Assembly (NCBI GenBank): GCA_001303585.1
Contig: LJTT01000003.1
Coordinates: forward strand, 1 to 63,407
Direction: 5' to 3'
Source of the DNA: Betaproteobacteria bacterium SG8_41
GTDB taxonomy: Bacteria; Pseudomonadota; Gammaproteobacteria; Burkholderiales; SG8-41
Length of the DNA: 63,407 nt
Positions 17,945 through 27,357 of the stretch are shown here, one piece after another; position 1 is the stretch's first letter; the number at the start of each line of letters is the position of its first letter. Both the position numbers and the translations under genes were made by a program. The notes beneath the pieces were generated by a model. That model searched no databases and was not told the origin of the DNA. It saw nothing but the letters and a program-made list of their open reading frames with translations.

Positions 17945-18790
17945 TCAGTTAGGCTTCATGTTCACCCGCGCCTGCTCCGCTTCTTCCGGAGTCATGCCAT
18001 CGATCCGGCCCTCAAGGAACGGTGTCGAGCACACTATGGCATAGCGCGCGAACGGCGATGCTACCTGCAGGCGATAAGGTTCCCCGCGCGGCACGTGAAT
18101 GATGTCCCCGCTGCCGACCGCCTTCGAGTTGCCGCCGGCCCGCGCCTGCATCCGCCCGCTCAGAACGTAGACGAACATCTCGTGCTGACTCGTGGTCTCC
18201 GGCTCATCGTAACCACCCGGAACCTCGCAAAAACCGAACGCCAGCCGCTCGCCCTCGATCCAGTCGATGTGCCGGGCCGAGCGACGTGGCGCATCGAGCG
18301 AGTCGATGACAGGGTAAAAGCAAACATTAAGGCCCTCGACGATGGCCTGCGACTTGCCCTCGGTCTTCTGGTGCTTGTCGCGATCTCCGACCTGGTACTT
18401 TCGATTCACTTCGTCAACCGTCATCGCCTTTTCGGGAACCGCCTCGTCTTCGGCAAGCCCGACCACGGTCCAGGTCTTGTCCTTGATGTACAGATACTGG
18501 CAGTTGCCGTCCTCGGTCGCCTTCATGGAATGCCGCGCGTAGGCCGGCGCATGAACGAACGTGCCGGGGCTCACGATGCGGCGATCCTTTCCCACGATCG
18601 CGTTGATCTTGCCGCGGATCGGGAAGATGAGGAGCTCGTTCGGATGGTAATGGAGCTCCGACCCGGTGCCCGCGTTCTTGTGCAGCAAGCAGAAGTACAT
18701 GTACTTCCCGTCGATCACCGGGGCCTTGCCGGTCGACAGGTGCGGCGTAAGGTAATTCGATTCGATATCCTCGAAGCGGTAGAACGGCAT
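17945..18790 (-). CDS. Bicupin domain protein
   Basis: 281 aa with two cupin domains. The first carries ELHYHPNELLIFPIRGKINAIVG, with an HxH-x4-E-like metal site, and HAPAYARHSM. The second has SQHEMFVYVLSGRMQARAGG and GDIIHVPRGEPYRL. Bicupins of this layout include ring-cleaving dioxygenases (gentisate or hydroxynaphthoate type) and isomerases. The spacing of ligands suggests a metal enzyme, but the reaction cannot be assigned. Part of the run with amidohydrolase, Bug protein and dehydrogenase. Confidence 0.85.
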   Translation of the reverse strand: MPFYRFEDIESNYLTPHLSTGKAPVIDGKYMYFCLLHKNAGTGSELHYHPNELLIFPIRGKINAIVGKDRRIVSPGTFVHAPAYARHSMKATEDGNCQYLYIKDKTWTVVGLAEDEAVPEKAMTVDEVNRKYQVGDRDKHQKTEGKSQAIVEGLNVCFYPVIDSLDAPRRSARHIDWIEGERLAFGFCEVPGGYDEPETTSQHEMFVYVLSGRMQARAGGNSKAVGSGDIIHVPRGEPYRLQVASPFARYAIVCSTPFLEGRIDGMTPEEAEQARVNMKPN

Positions 18791-18917
18791 TGCGGGAGGT
18801 GCTCCTGTTTGAGCGAAAATCAGCGCGATTGCAGGGTGCCAATGCTAGCACGCAAGGCGCAGGCTCTCAATTTATTTGGCGCACGCGAAGCCCCGCGAGC
18901 TTGGGGCCGTGCGTGAG

Positions 18918-19913
18918 TCAATCGCTCTCGCCAAGCAAACGCAGCGCCGTCCGGTAAGCGATATCCTCGCGCTCTTTTTCGGTAAGCCGCGGCACTGCAT
19001 TCAGCTGTTCAACCGGCCGCTCTTCGCCCATGTCGAACGGTGAATCGGTTCCGATCGTGATGTGGTCCGAGCCCACCATGTCGATGAGGTGGCGCAGCGA
19101 CTGCGGGTGGTGCGTCAGCGCATCGAAGTAGAAGCGCGCGAAGAGGCCGAGCGGCTTTGTTGCTGTATCGCAGCGGGTATCCGGCCGCACGGCATGCCCG
19201 TGCTGCCACCGCCCGATCTGATAGGGCGTGAAGCCACCGCCGTGCGCGACCAACAGCTTGAGGTCCTTGAGTTCGTCGAGTGCGCCGCTGAACATCAGCC
19301 GCGCCATCATGATCGTCGTGTCGAGGGGGTTTCCAATGAGATTGAGCAGGTAGTAGCAATCGAGCCGGCTCGCGGTGCTCCCCATCGTATTCGGATGCGT
19401 GAACACGAGGACCTTCAACTCCTGCGCCCGCCGCAGAATCGGGCGGAACTTAGGCTCCGCGAGCTCTTCGGTGCCGATGGCGGTGGCGATTTCGACAGCC
19501 TTGAACCCGAGCTCCTTGACGACGCGTTCCAGCTCGGCGATCGCGGCATCGGGATGGCGCATCGGCAGCGTCCCCATCCCGCGCAGACGATCGGGGCGCT
19601 TTTCCACCATGGCGGCGATGCCGTCATTGACGAGACGAGCGGCACGGACGGCGTCGCTCTCCTCGAGCCAGTAGCAAAAGGACTGCGGGCCGGGCGAAAT
19701 TGCGGAGACCTGGACGCCCTTGCGCTCCATGATCTCCACCTTTGCATCCGCGTCGTAGAACTCCGGCGTCAGCTCGAACAGGTTGTGGCCAAGCTTCAGC
19801 ATGCGCTTGTTGCCCTCCCGCCGTATCTCGGAGCGGTAGAGTTTTGGATTCGATTCCATCGCCGCCAGGATCGGTTCGGGCAGGACGTGATTGTGCAGAT
19901 CGATGTGCCTCAT
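18918..19913 (-). CDS. Amidohydrolase-family metal-dependent hydrolase/decarboxylase (ACMSD-like)
   Basis: 331 aa from the ATG at 19913, which follows GAGGAGAAAA. The metal ligands of the ACMSD subgroup are visible: HIDLHNH at the N-terminus, VFTHPNT, LLVAHGGGFTPY and ITIGTDSPFDMGEE. Members catalyse non-oxidative decarboxylation of aromatic or semialdehyde acids, or hydrolysis. Apparent first gene of the minus-strand run down to 14669; together the set looks like a degradation pathway for an aromatic or unsaturated acid. Confidence 0.9.
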   Translation of the reverse strand: MRHIDLHNHVLPEPILAAMESNPKLYRSEIRREGNKRMLKLGHNLFELTPEFYDADAKVEIMERKGVQVSAISPGPQSFCYWLEESDAVRAARLVNDGIAAMVEKRPDRLRGMGTLPMRHPDAAIAELERVVKELGFKAVEIATAIGTEELAEPKFRPILRRAQELKVLVFTHPNTMGSTASRLDCYYLLNLIGNPLDTTIMMARLMFSGALDELKDLKLLVAHGGGFTPYQIGRWQHGHAVRPDTRCDTATKPLGLFARFYFDALTHHPQSLRHLIDMVGSDHITIGTDSPFDMGEERPVEQLNAVPRLTEKEREDIAYRTALRLLGESD

Positions 19914-20089
19914 TTTTCTCCTCGGGAACAAGCCGTCTATGGCAATGACAAGTTATCTAAGAAACGGGGCAAGAGCCGCCGACGAACATCGTTAAGATCA
20001 CTAACTCAGCGTAATCGCAAACCAAAGCAGGTCAATATCTTCAAACAACCCAGCCCCTCACAAACCGAATTCCGATATTTGAGATAGGG

Positions 20090-21037
20090 TCAGGCCTTCT
20101 CGCCTACTCGAGCCGCGCGACCGCTCTCAGCCACGGGCAGGCTGAACACGCCCTCGTCGGCCAGCGCATTCATCTCGACGGTGACGATCTGCGAGACTTC
20201 GTCCGTCGCCGCCGACAAACGCCGCTCCATCGGGTGCGCGAGCATGAGCGTGCGCTGCACGTTCACATCGGCGATCGGGAACGCCACCACCCGACCGGCG
20301 GCGATCTCCCCGTGAAAAGTCGAAATCGGCATCACGGCCCGCCCAACTCCCCGCAGCAATAGCTGCCCTATCGCTTCCACCGCGTTGACCTCGAACTCGA
20401 CGTTGAGCCGCGCACCATAGCGCCCGATCTGATCGTCCACGATTGAGCGGATCGCCTCGGTGACCAATACCGGCGTCTTCGACAGCTCGGCCAGCGTATA
20501 GAACCGCCGGGGGTCCCTCGGCTCCGGCGCCGCGAGCACCACGATCGGCTCCGAGATCAGCGGGGCCAGCCGCAGCGCCCGGGTGGCGGACGGGTTGGTA
20601 AGCAAGGCGACGTCGATTCGGCCGGTCAGCAGCCCGTCGAACAGCAGCGTGCTGAAATGCTCCACGATTTTCAGGGCCACCTCGGGGCACTGGCGGCGTA
20701 CCCGCTCAACCACCCCCGGCACCAACATGGGGCCAAGCGTCGGGGAGACTCCCAGAATCACCTGCCCCTTTGGGCTGCCCGCACTGGAGCGCAGCTCCTC
20801 TTTGGCACGGTCGAGCTCACGCAAAGCGCGACGGCAGTGGTCCAGAAACTGGCGTCCTGGCGCCGTGAGGCGCACGCCGCGCGGCAGTCGCACCAGGAGA
20901 GGCATCCCCAGCTCGTCTTCCAGGCTCTGGAGCTGGCGGCTTAGCGCTGGCTGGGCAACGCCGAGATTGCCCGCGGCACGGGTAATGCTGCCGCAGTCGG
21001 CAATCTGGACGAAGTAACGAATGCTCCGAAGATCCAT
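20090..21037 (-). CDS. LysR-family transcriptional regulator
   Basis: 315 aa from the ATG at 21037; the longer upstream frame is not coding. The N-terminal winged helix is textbook: MDLRSIRYFVQIADCGSITRAA, VAQPALSRQLQSLE and LLVRLPRGVRLTAPG. The C-terminal effector domain starts near residue 90 (QVILGVSPTLGPML). It is divergent from the cluster that starts at 21356, and a T-N11-A dyad lies between them, so it probably controls that cluster and itself in response to a pathway metabolite. Confidence 0.93.
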   Translation of the reverse strand: MDLRSIRYFVQIADCGSITRAAGNLGVAQPALSRQLQSLEDELGMPLLVRLPRGVRLTAPGRQFLDHCRRALRELDRAKEELRSSAGSPKGQVILGVSPTLGPMLVPGVVERVRRQCPEVALKIVEHFSTLLFDGLLTGRIDVALLTNPSATRALRLAPLISEPIVVLAAPEPRDPRRFYTLAELSKTPVLVTEAIRSIVDDQIGRYGARLNVEFEVNAVEAIGQLLLRGVGRAVMPISTFHGEIAAGRVVAFPIADVNVQRTLMLAHPMERRLSAATDEVSQIVTVEMNALADEGVFSLPVAESGRAARVGEKA

Positions 21038-21214
21038 CGGGTTACGGGGCAGCGTTTGCCCTTTAGGGAAACAGGCCGGCCAATAGGCTGTAGGGATAAC
21101 AAAATGGCATGAATCGGAGGGGTCGTCAATGCTCCACGGATCCCTTGTTCTCCACGAATTTGCGGGATGGGAGGGCCGGATGCTGGACCCAAGCCATGCA
21201 TGCACATTTGGCCT

Positions 21215-21235
21215 GCCATGCTCCATAGGCATGGC
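21215..21235. promoter_or_regulatory. LysR-type operator (T-N11-A dyad)
   Basis: A perfect inverted repeat GCCATGC-TCCATAG-GCATGGC with 7-bp arms and 7-bp spacer. It contains the LysR box T-N11-A (T at 21219, A at 21231). It lies in the 318-bp gap between the divergent LysR gene and the first oxidoreductase gene, the expected place for the regulator's recognition site. The rest of the gap shows no coding sequence. Confidence 0.75.
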
Positions 21236-21355
21236 ATGGATTCCCTTTTGGTATTTGTGAATAGGGCCTGCGTTTCGTTACCATCCAAGGTCTCTCGCGA
21301 GGCTGCGAGCAACTCCCCACTGGCATCACGCCAGAACGACTCAAAGAGGGTATCC

Positions 21356-22426
21356 GTGAAGCAAATCAACGTCGGCATCATCGGCACCGGCTGGTGCGGA
21401 GGCATTCGCGCCGAGACCTGCGCCACCCACCCCATCGTCAATAATCTTCACATTGCCGAGGTCAAGCCCGAGCGCCTGGCCGAGGTCGCCAAGGCCACAG
21501 GGGCCAAGACGGCCACGGCGGATTACCGCGATCTCTTCAAGATCGACGACATCGACGCTTACATCATTTCGGCAACGCCGGAGACGCACCACTATCCAAT
21601 GGCGCGGGAATGCCTGCTCGCAGGCAAACACGTCTTTCTCGAGAAGCCCATCGCCATCGAGCTTCATGAGGCCGACGAGCTGATTGCGATCGCGCGCAAA
21701 AACAAGGTCAAGTTCACAATCGGCTATTCCCAGCGATTCAACCCGAAGTTCGCCTACGTCAAGAAATCGATCACCGACGGTACCATTGGCAAGCCCGTGA
21801 GCGCGCTCGTGAGCCGCCACATCACGCGCGGCCTGGGCAAGAAGATCACCGGCCGCACCAAGCTCTCCCCTGCCGCGATGGAAGCCACGCACGACCTCGA
21901 CTTCGTTCTGTGGTGCCTTGAGCCGGCCAAGCCGGTGCGCGTCTATTCGACGACCAACTATGGGGCGATGAGAGAAACCACCGGCGCCGATATCCCGGAT
22001 ACCCAGCTCATCACGGTCACCCTGGACAACGGCATCTCGTTCGTCGTAAACGCTGGCTGGAGCCTGCCGCCGGGCTATCCGAACTTCTCGACGACGTGGA
22101 TCGAGATGGTCGGCACGGAAGGCGCTCTTCTGGTGGACGACAGCCATCGCGACGTCGTTCTCAACACCATGCAGAACGGCATGCGCTTGCCGATGTCCTC
22201 CATGCCGGGCGAGTTCGTGGATCACGCCTACGCCGGCCCCATGAAGGCCGAGACCGTGCACTTCATCGAGGCCGTCGCCTGCGACCGGCCGGTGCTGGTG
22301 ACGGCCGAACAGGCGCGCCAGGTCATGGAGGTCTACATTGCCGCCGACCTTTCGGCCGAGCGCAACGAGCCCGTAAACCTGCCGCTGCCTGAGTCGCGCG
22401 TGGGCGCGGCCGCCGCGGCGCGCTAG
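21356..22426 (+). CDS. Gfo/Idh/MocA-family NAD(P)-dependent oxidoreductase (first)
   Basis: 356 aa from a GTG at 21356, with AGAGGG about 6 nt upstream; the frame before it is not coding. The N-terminal Rossmann motif is VGIIGTGWCGGIRAE, EKPIAIE marks the catalytic lysine loop, and EATHDLDFVLWCL is the C-terminal active-site helix. It oxidises or reduces a sugar or polyol-like substrate with a bound nucleotide. First gene of the LysR-controlled cluster; shares the family with the genes at 22544 and 31827 but is clearly diverged from both. Confidence 0.92.
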   Translation: MKQINVGIIGTGWCGGIRAETCATHPIVNNLHIAEVKPERLAEVAKATGAKTATADYRDLFKIDDIDAYIISATPETHHYPMARECLLAGKHVFLEKPIAIELHEADELIAIARKNKVKFTIGYSQRFNPKFAYVKKSITDGTIGKPVSALVSRHITRGLGKKITGRTKLSPAAMEATHDLDFVLWCLEPAKPVRVYSTTNYGAMRETTGADIPDTQLITVTLDNGISFVVNAGWSLPPGYPNFSTTWIEMVGTEGALLVDDSHRDVVLNTMQNGMRLPMSSMPGEFVDHAYAGPMKAETVHFIEAVACDRPVLVTAEQARQVMEVYIAADLSAERNEPVNLPLPESRVGAAAAAR

Positions 22427-22543
22427 CGGTCAAACCACAGGGGCTTAGACTCTCAGAGCATAATCAGGGGCAGAACAAGAAACTCCGGCACCTGATTCCA
22501 ATTTGTGTCCTGCGTTTCTCTGCAGTAGATAGGACTTGAAAAT

Positions 22544-23659
22544 ATGACAACGAAAAAACCCAAACGCATCGGCCTTGCCATCGTCGGCGCGGGACGCGTC
22601 GGACTCATCCGCGGCGAGCTCGCAGCACGCCACCCGGAAGTCGATTGGATCGGGATTGCAGAGACGAACCCCGAGCGCGCGAAGCTCGTTGCTGAAAAAG
22701 TCGGCGCGGACTTCGTCACGTCTGATTTCCGCGAGCTCATCAAGCGCCCGGAGGTCACCGCGGTCGTGGTCTCCACGGATGAGCACCTGCACGTGGACCC
22801 TGTCCTTGCCGCGGCGGAACGAAAGCTGCCGATGATGATCGAGAAGCCGCTTGCGACCGACCTCGCCGAGTCGGCGAGCGTGCTGGCGGCCATCGAGAGA
22901 GCCGGCGCCGATGCCGTCATCGGCTACACCCAGCGCTTTCGCCGCCGCTGGCTCGTTGCCAAGGAGAAGGTTCGCACCGGGCAGCTGGGTGACGTGACGA
23001 TGGTGACCTCGCGTGCCTTCATGAACCGGCTGGTCGCGATCGACAACTACAAACGAAGCGACAACCCGTCGGAGATCTCCCCGATGGTGATTTCGGGGAC
23101 GCACGCGCTCGATATCGTCATGTGGATGATGGAAGTAAAGACGCCGGTAGAGGTCTATGCCCGCTCGGTAAACAAGGCGCTGGGGCCGGAGTGGCACGGA
23201 ATCGACGGCACGGGCTACGTGATCACATTCAACGACGGATCCATTTATCACGGCGTCATTTCCTGGGCATTGCCGGTCGTCTGGCCGGGAGCGGTCTACA
23301 GCCTCGAGGTCGGCATCGTTGGGGTTGACGGCGTGCTAACTATCGACGATACGCACCGCGATATCGTGCTCGCCGTGGACACCGCCCAGGGCGAGGGCTA
23401 CGCGCCGGATTCCAGCCGCCGGGTGGACTTCCTGACAAGTTATCCGGTGGGCGACATGGCGCTGGGCGAACTTCGCGGGCCCATGCGTGAAGAAACGAAT
23501 TCCTGGCTGACCCGCCTTTCGCTGGGCCTGAAAACCCAGCACGCCACGGCAGCCGAGGGACACAATCGCCTCATGCTGACCAAGGCCATTGATTTGTCTG
23601 CGCGCCTCGGGAAACCGGTCAAGCTGCCAATCGCCCCGGGGGACGAAAAACAGGCGTGA
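22544..23659 (+). CDS. Gfo/Idh/MocA-family NAD(P)-dependent oxidoreductase (second)
   Basis: 371 aa. Rossmann motif IVGAGRVGLIRGELAARHP, catalytic EKPLATD and the GTHALDIVMWMME helix are visible. It follows the first oxidoreductase gene after a 117-bp gap in the same direction. The similar N-termini (both have an IRAE/IRGELA-like sequence after the Gly-rich loop) suggest that the two arose by duplication and may act on successive intermediates. Confidence 0.92.
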   Translation: MTTKKPKRIGLAIVGAGRVGLIRGELAARHPEVDWIGIAETNPERAKLVAEKVGADFVTSDFRELIKRPEVTAVVVSTDEHLHVDPVLAAAERKLPMMIEKPLATDLAESASVLAAIERAGADAVIGYTQRFRRRWLVAKEKVRTGQLGDVTMVTSRAFMNRLVAIDNYKRSDNPSEISPMVISGTHALDIVMWMMEVKTPVEVYARSVNKALGPEWHGIDGTGYVITFNDGSIYHGVISWALPVVWPGAVYSLEVGIVGVDGVLTIDDTHRDIVLAVDTAQGEGYAPDSSRRVDFLTSYPVGDMALGELRGPMREETNSWLTRLSLGLKTQHATAAEGHNRLMLTKAIDLSARLGKPVKLPIAPGDEKQA

Positions 23660-23755
23660 TCCAGACCCGCGCGGTAGCGCGGACGCAGGGGGACAGCGCC
23701 GCAAACGCGCGAATCGGCGGTCAGTATCGATTCCGTCCAAAACACGACAACTAGA

Positions 23756-25435
23756 ATGAAGAAAGTTTCTCTGCCCCGGCACGATATCGTTATTGACAAG
23801 GACGTCGAGATCCCCGTGCGCGACGGCGTGCGCCTGAAAGCGGATGTCTACCGTCCGCGGCGCGGCGGCACGGTGCCCGCCATCATCAACACCGGCGCCT
23901 ACCAGAAGGACAAGCTGTGGGTGCCTCCTGCCGATCTTGAGGAAAAGCCCAATCCCTACATGAACTGGGAGACGGTCAATCCGCTCTGGTGGGTTCCGCG
24001 CGGCTACGCCGCGGTGCGTGTCGACTCCCGCGGTTCGGGCAAATCGCCGGGCCAGACTGACCCATTTTCGCTGCAGGAAGCGATCGATTTTCACGATTCG
24101 ATCGAATGGGCGGCGCGGCAGTCGTGGTGCAACGGGCGCGTGGGCACCAATGGCATTTCGTACTTCGCCATGACGCAGTGGCTGGTCGCCAATCTCAGGC
24201 CGCCGTCCCTGAAAGCGATGATTCCGTGGGAAGGCGCTGCGGACATGTATCGCGATTTTGCCTATCACGGCGGCATCTTCTGCTTCGGCTTCGTCAGCAA
24301 CTGGTACAACAACCACATGGCGCACCATCTGCTCGGCCGGCGCGAGCAGGCGAGCCCGGACGCCTTCTCGAAACATTGGCTCTGGGAGTACATGCGTAAC
24401 AACCTCGATTCCGACCATTACTACAGCCGCCAGGCGCGGTGGGACGAGTTGACGGTGCCCTTCTACAGCGCGGGCAACTGGAGCGGAATGGGCCTTCACC
24501 TGCGCGGCAATACCGAGGCCTACATGCGCGCGCGCACGCCGCACCGCAAACTGCGGATCCAGGCCGGCACGCATTACCACCCGTTTTATGCCGAGGAAGC
24601 CCGTCAGGACCAGTTGCGGTTCTTCGACTACTGGCTGAAGGGCGTGGACAATGGGATCATGGAAGAGCCGCCGGTGAAGCTTCTCATCCGGACGGGCGGC
24701 CACAAGAACTACAAATGGCGCAGCGAGCAGGAATGGCCGCTAGCGCGGACACGCTGGACTGAGTTCTACCTCCAGCCAGCGCCGCGGAAGCGCCGTGGCA
24801 ATTCGGCCGAAGGGACGCTGACCACCACCGCGCCCCGGGCACGCGGCTCTCTTGCCTATTCAGCGAGCGCGGTAACAAAGGCTGGCGTCGCCTCGGCCTC
24901 ATGGACCTCGACTGCCCTCGCTGGCAGCCTGCCGCGGCTCGGCGTGTCATTCGAGACCGAGCCGATGCGCGAAGATCTGGAAGTGACCGGGCCGGTGGTG
25001 CTGACGCTATGGGTATCCAGCACCACCGATGACATGGATGTCTTCGCGACCATTCGCAACATCGACGCCGACGGCAACGACGTCTGGGAGGTCGGCCAGC
25101 AGCAGCAGCCGGTGCCGGTCGCCAAGGGCTGGCTGCGCGCCTCTCATCGCAAGCTCGATCCGGAGCTCTCGCTGCCTTTCCGGCCGTACCACGCTCACAA
25201 CGAACGCCAGTGGCTCAAGCGAAACCAGCCGGTCCGGCTCGACGTCGAGATCTGGCCGACCTGCATGGTCTTTCGCAAGGGTCACCGGCTCCGCCTCGAC
25301 ATTCAGCCGCGCGATGGCGTGGGCAGCGCGCCGTACACGCACTACAGCGCGGACTACAATAATGGCGAAAACACGATTTACACCGGCGGCAGCATGGCGT
25401 CCCTCCTGCTGCTGCCGGTCATTCCGAAACGATGA
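23756..25435 (+). CDS. CocE/NonD-family hydrolase (X-Pro dipeptidyl-peptidase S15 fold)
   Basis: 559 aa. The N-terminal alpha/beta hydrolase domain has VPVRDGVRLKADVYRPRRGG, a GYAAVRVDSRGSGKSPG oxyanion region and the nucleophile elbow NGISYFAMTQW. In the elbow the serine is conserved and the usual final Gly is Ala. The C-terminal third is the beta-sandwich domain (VTGPVVLTLWVSSTTDDMDVFATI, HRLRLDIQPRD). No signal peptide. Such enzymes hydrolyse esters or amides (cocaine esterase, acylases). In the cluster it probably opens an ester or amide before oxidation. Confidence 0.9.
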   Translation: MKKVSLPRHDIVIDKDVEIPVRDGVRLKADVYRPRRGGTVPAIINTGAYQKDKLWVPPADLEEKPNPYMNWETVNPLWWVPRGYAAVRVDSRGSGKSPGQTDPFSLQEAIDFHDSIEWAARQSWCNGRVGTNGISYFAMTQWLVANLRPPSLKAMIPWEGAADMYRDFAYHGGIFCFGFVSNWYNNHMAHHLLGRREQASPDAFSKHWLWEYMRNNLDSDHYYSRQARWDELTVPFYSAGNWSGMGLHLRGNTEAYMRARTPHRKLRIQAGTHYHPFYAEEARQDQLRFFDYWLKGVDNGIMEEPPVKLLIRTGGHKNYKWRSEQEWPLARTRWTEFYLQPAPRKRRGNSAEGTLTTTAPRARGSLAYSASAVTKAGVASASWTSTALAGSLPRLGVSFETEPMREDLEVTGPVVLTLWVSSTTDDMDVFATIRNIDADGNDVWEVGQQQQPVPVAKGWLRASHRKLDPELSLPFRPYHAHNERQWLKRNQPVRLDVEIWPTCMVFRKGHRLRLDIQPRDGVGSAPYTHYSADYNNGENTIYTGGSMASLLLLPVIPKR

Positions 25436-25840
25436 CCGAAATTCGGCCTCCCGAAGGGCGCATAAACGCGAAGCGGCACCGGAGCCGGGGGTCCGGACCG
25501 GCGGCCGGTGCAATGCGTATTCCCACGATGGGCGCGCGGGGTTACGATATGGCTGTCGGCTCACGGAAGGGTTTGTCCATTACGCAGGACCTGCCCCGGC
25601 CAGATGTCGAGAGGCTCCATCAAGTCGGGCGCGCGGTGATGAAGAACCCGACGGTGATCAGGTTTTGTTCAGAGATAGTGGCGTCAACGTCATCACCAGC
25701 AAGTCCACAAGGGACTTCAGCGCATTTACTAGAAGGCGAAATTTCCCGTTTTTTGCGCGGGTGATCGCCAAAGGCAATATCCGGACGGATCAAGGGGTGA
25801 TTTTCTGGGTTTCGAGTAACAACAGTGACTGGAGAGTGAG
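25436..25840. other. 405-bp intergenic region
   Basis: Between the CocE hydrolase and the M24 protein genes. A 110-codon open frame begins at 25432 overlapping the hydrolase stop, but it shows no recognisable motif and its later half is low in coding character. Treated as non-coding. Confidence 0.5.
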
Positions 25841-27112
25841 ATGTCAGCAAACTTTGGGATAGCAGGACTGGATTGGCAGCAACGGGTCAACTGGGATCGT
25901 CTCCGCAAGTACCGCACCGAACGGGCCCGCGAGCGGATGAAAGCTCATGGACTGGGCGCGATGCTGCTGATGTACGACGAGAACTGCCGTTACGTGACCG
26001 GCACGCTCACTCCCGGCTGGAACCGCCTGAAGCCGGGGCTGCGTTACGCCCTGCTCTGCGGCGATGACGCCCCGGTGTTGTTCGAGCAAGGTGACATCGG
26101 CTTCCAGATCCACAAGCACTCGCCGTGGATTCCGAAGGACCACGTGCGCTGGTCGTATGCCTGGATCAAGGGCGCTGCAGGCCCCGCCTCGCTGCAGCAG
26201 GTGCGCAAATTCACCAACGCGATCAAACAGGAAATGAAGAAGGCCAACGTCGCAGGCATGAAGCTGGGCGTGGACTTCATCGACATCAACATGATGCAGA
26301 TCTTCAAGGACGAGAAGATCGAGTGGACCGACGGCATGACGCCGATGATGGAGGCGCGGGCCGTCAAGAATGAGGACGAGCAGGAGTGCCTGCGTATGGT
26401 CGGCGCGATCGGCGACGCGGCGCACTGGGAGTTCATGAAGTTCCTCAGACCTGGCCGCACCGAGAACCAGCTTACCGCGCACATCATGGAATATCTCTAC
26501 TCGGTGCCGGGGATGGAGGACGTGGAAGACGTGATCGTCTCTTCCGGTCCGAACACCTGGCCCAACTGGCGTAACTTCTCCGACCGTATCGTACAGCCCG
26601 GCGACATCGTGTTCATGGATCTGGCCGCCCTTACCTGGAACGGCTACAAATCCTGCTACTACCGCACCTACTGCTGCGGCAAGGAACCCACCCAGGAGCA
26701 AAAGGACATCTACGCGACCGCCCTGAAGTGGCTCTACGACTCGATCAAGGCGGTCAAGGTTGGAACCACGACCAGGGAGATTGCCTCGAAGTGGCCCTCG
26801 GCGAAGGAAGCCTACGGCTACGAGGAAGAGGATCAGGCAGCGGCAAACCTGTGGGGCCACGGTCTCGGGCTGGCGCAGTACGACCAGCCGGTGATTTCGC
26901 GCATCTGGTCGCTCGACCATCCGATCGAGATCAAGGAGGGCATGGTGTTCGCGCTCGAGACCCAGCACGGGAAGATGTACGAGTGGGGCGTGCGCATCGA
27001 GGAAATGCTGATCGTGCACAAGGACCGCACCGAGCTCATTTCGCACTTCCCGGTCGAGCAGATCACGGTCGTCGATCCGATGCCGGGCTACTCGAGCTAC
27101 TTCGGCCGTTAG
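25841..27112 (+). CDS. M24 peptidase-fold (pita-bread) protein with altered metal site
   Basis: 423 aa. An N-terminal creatinase-type domain (residues 1-160) is followed by the pita-bread domain. Metal-ligand positions: Asp260 in IVFMDLAAL is present, but the second aspartate of the GYxSD motif is Cys272 (GYKSCYYRTY). His in WGHGLGL, Glu in VFALETQ and Glu in VRIEEMLIV are present. The family includes Xaa-Pro aminopeptidases, creatinase and the DMSP lyase DddP; the altered site argues against an ordinary dinuclear peptidase. GGAGAG precedes the ATG. In context it more likely cleaves a small C-N, C-O or C-S bond than a peptide. Confidence 0.88.
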   Translation: MSANFGIAGLDWQQRVNWDRLRKYRTERARERMKAHGLGAMLLMYDENCRYVTGTLTPGWNRLKPGLRYALLCGDDAPVLFEQGDIGFQIHKHSPWIPKDHVRWSYAWIKGAAGPASLQQVRKFTNAIKQEMKKANVAGMKLGVDFIDINMMQIFKDEKIEWTDGMTPMMEARAVKNEDEQECLRMVGAIGDAAHWEFMKFLRPGRTENQLTAHIMEYLYSVPGMEDVEDVIVSSGPNTWPNWRNFSDRIVQPGDIVFMDLAALTWNGYKSCYYRTYCCGKEPTQEQKDIYATALKWLYDSIKAVKVGTTTREIASKWPSAKEAYGYEEEDQAAANLWGHGLGLAQYDQPVISRIWSLDHPIEIKEGMVFALETQHGKMYEWGVRIEEMLIVHKDRTELISHFPVEQITVVDPMPGYSSYFGR

Positions 27113-27357
27113 CTCTCGCCGGGACGCGATCCGAAGCCCCGAGCTGGCTCGGATAGGGCGTCAGGGTGACCGCGCTGTTCGGCGTTCAGTTCGCCTCCCC
27201 TCTCCGTCGCGATCGGTGGGGGGAGGCGTCGCTCTTCCTCTCGCGCGATAGCGGAGCAAGCAACGCCGGCCCAGCGCTCGTTTTTGATACCTGACACAGC
27301 GCCTGACTACTGGTAACAATCAGCGACAGGCAACCAGTCAACGACAGTAGGTAATCC

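Noticed and set aside
25432-25764. 110-codon frame overlapping the CocE hydrolase stop by 4 bp.
   Set aside because: Despite the overlap, it has no recognisable motif, mixed codon use and no similar gene; a chance frame in GC-rich DNA is likelier.
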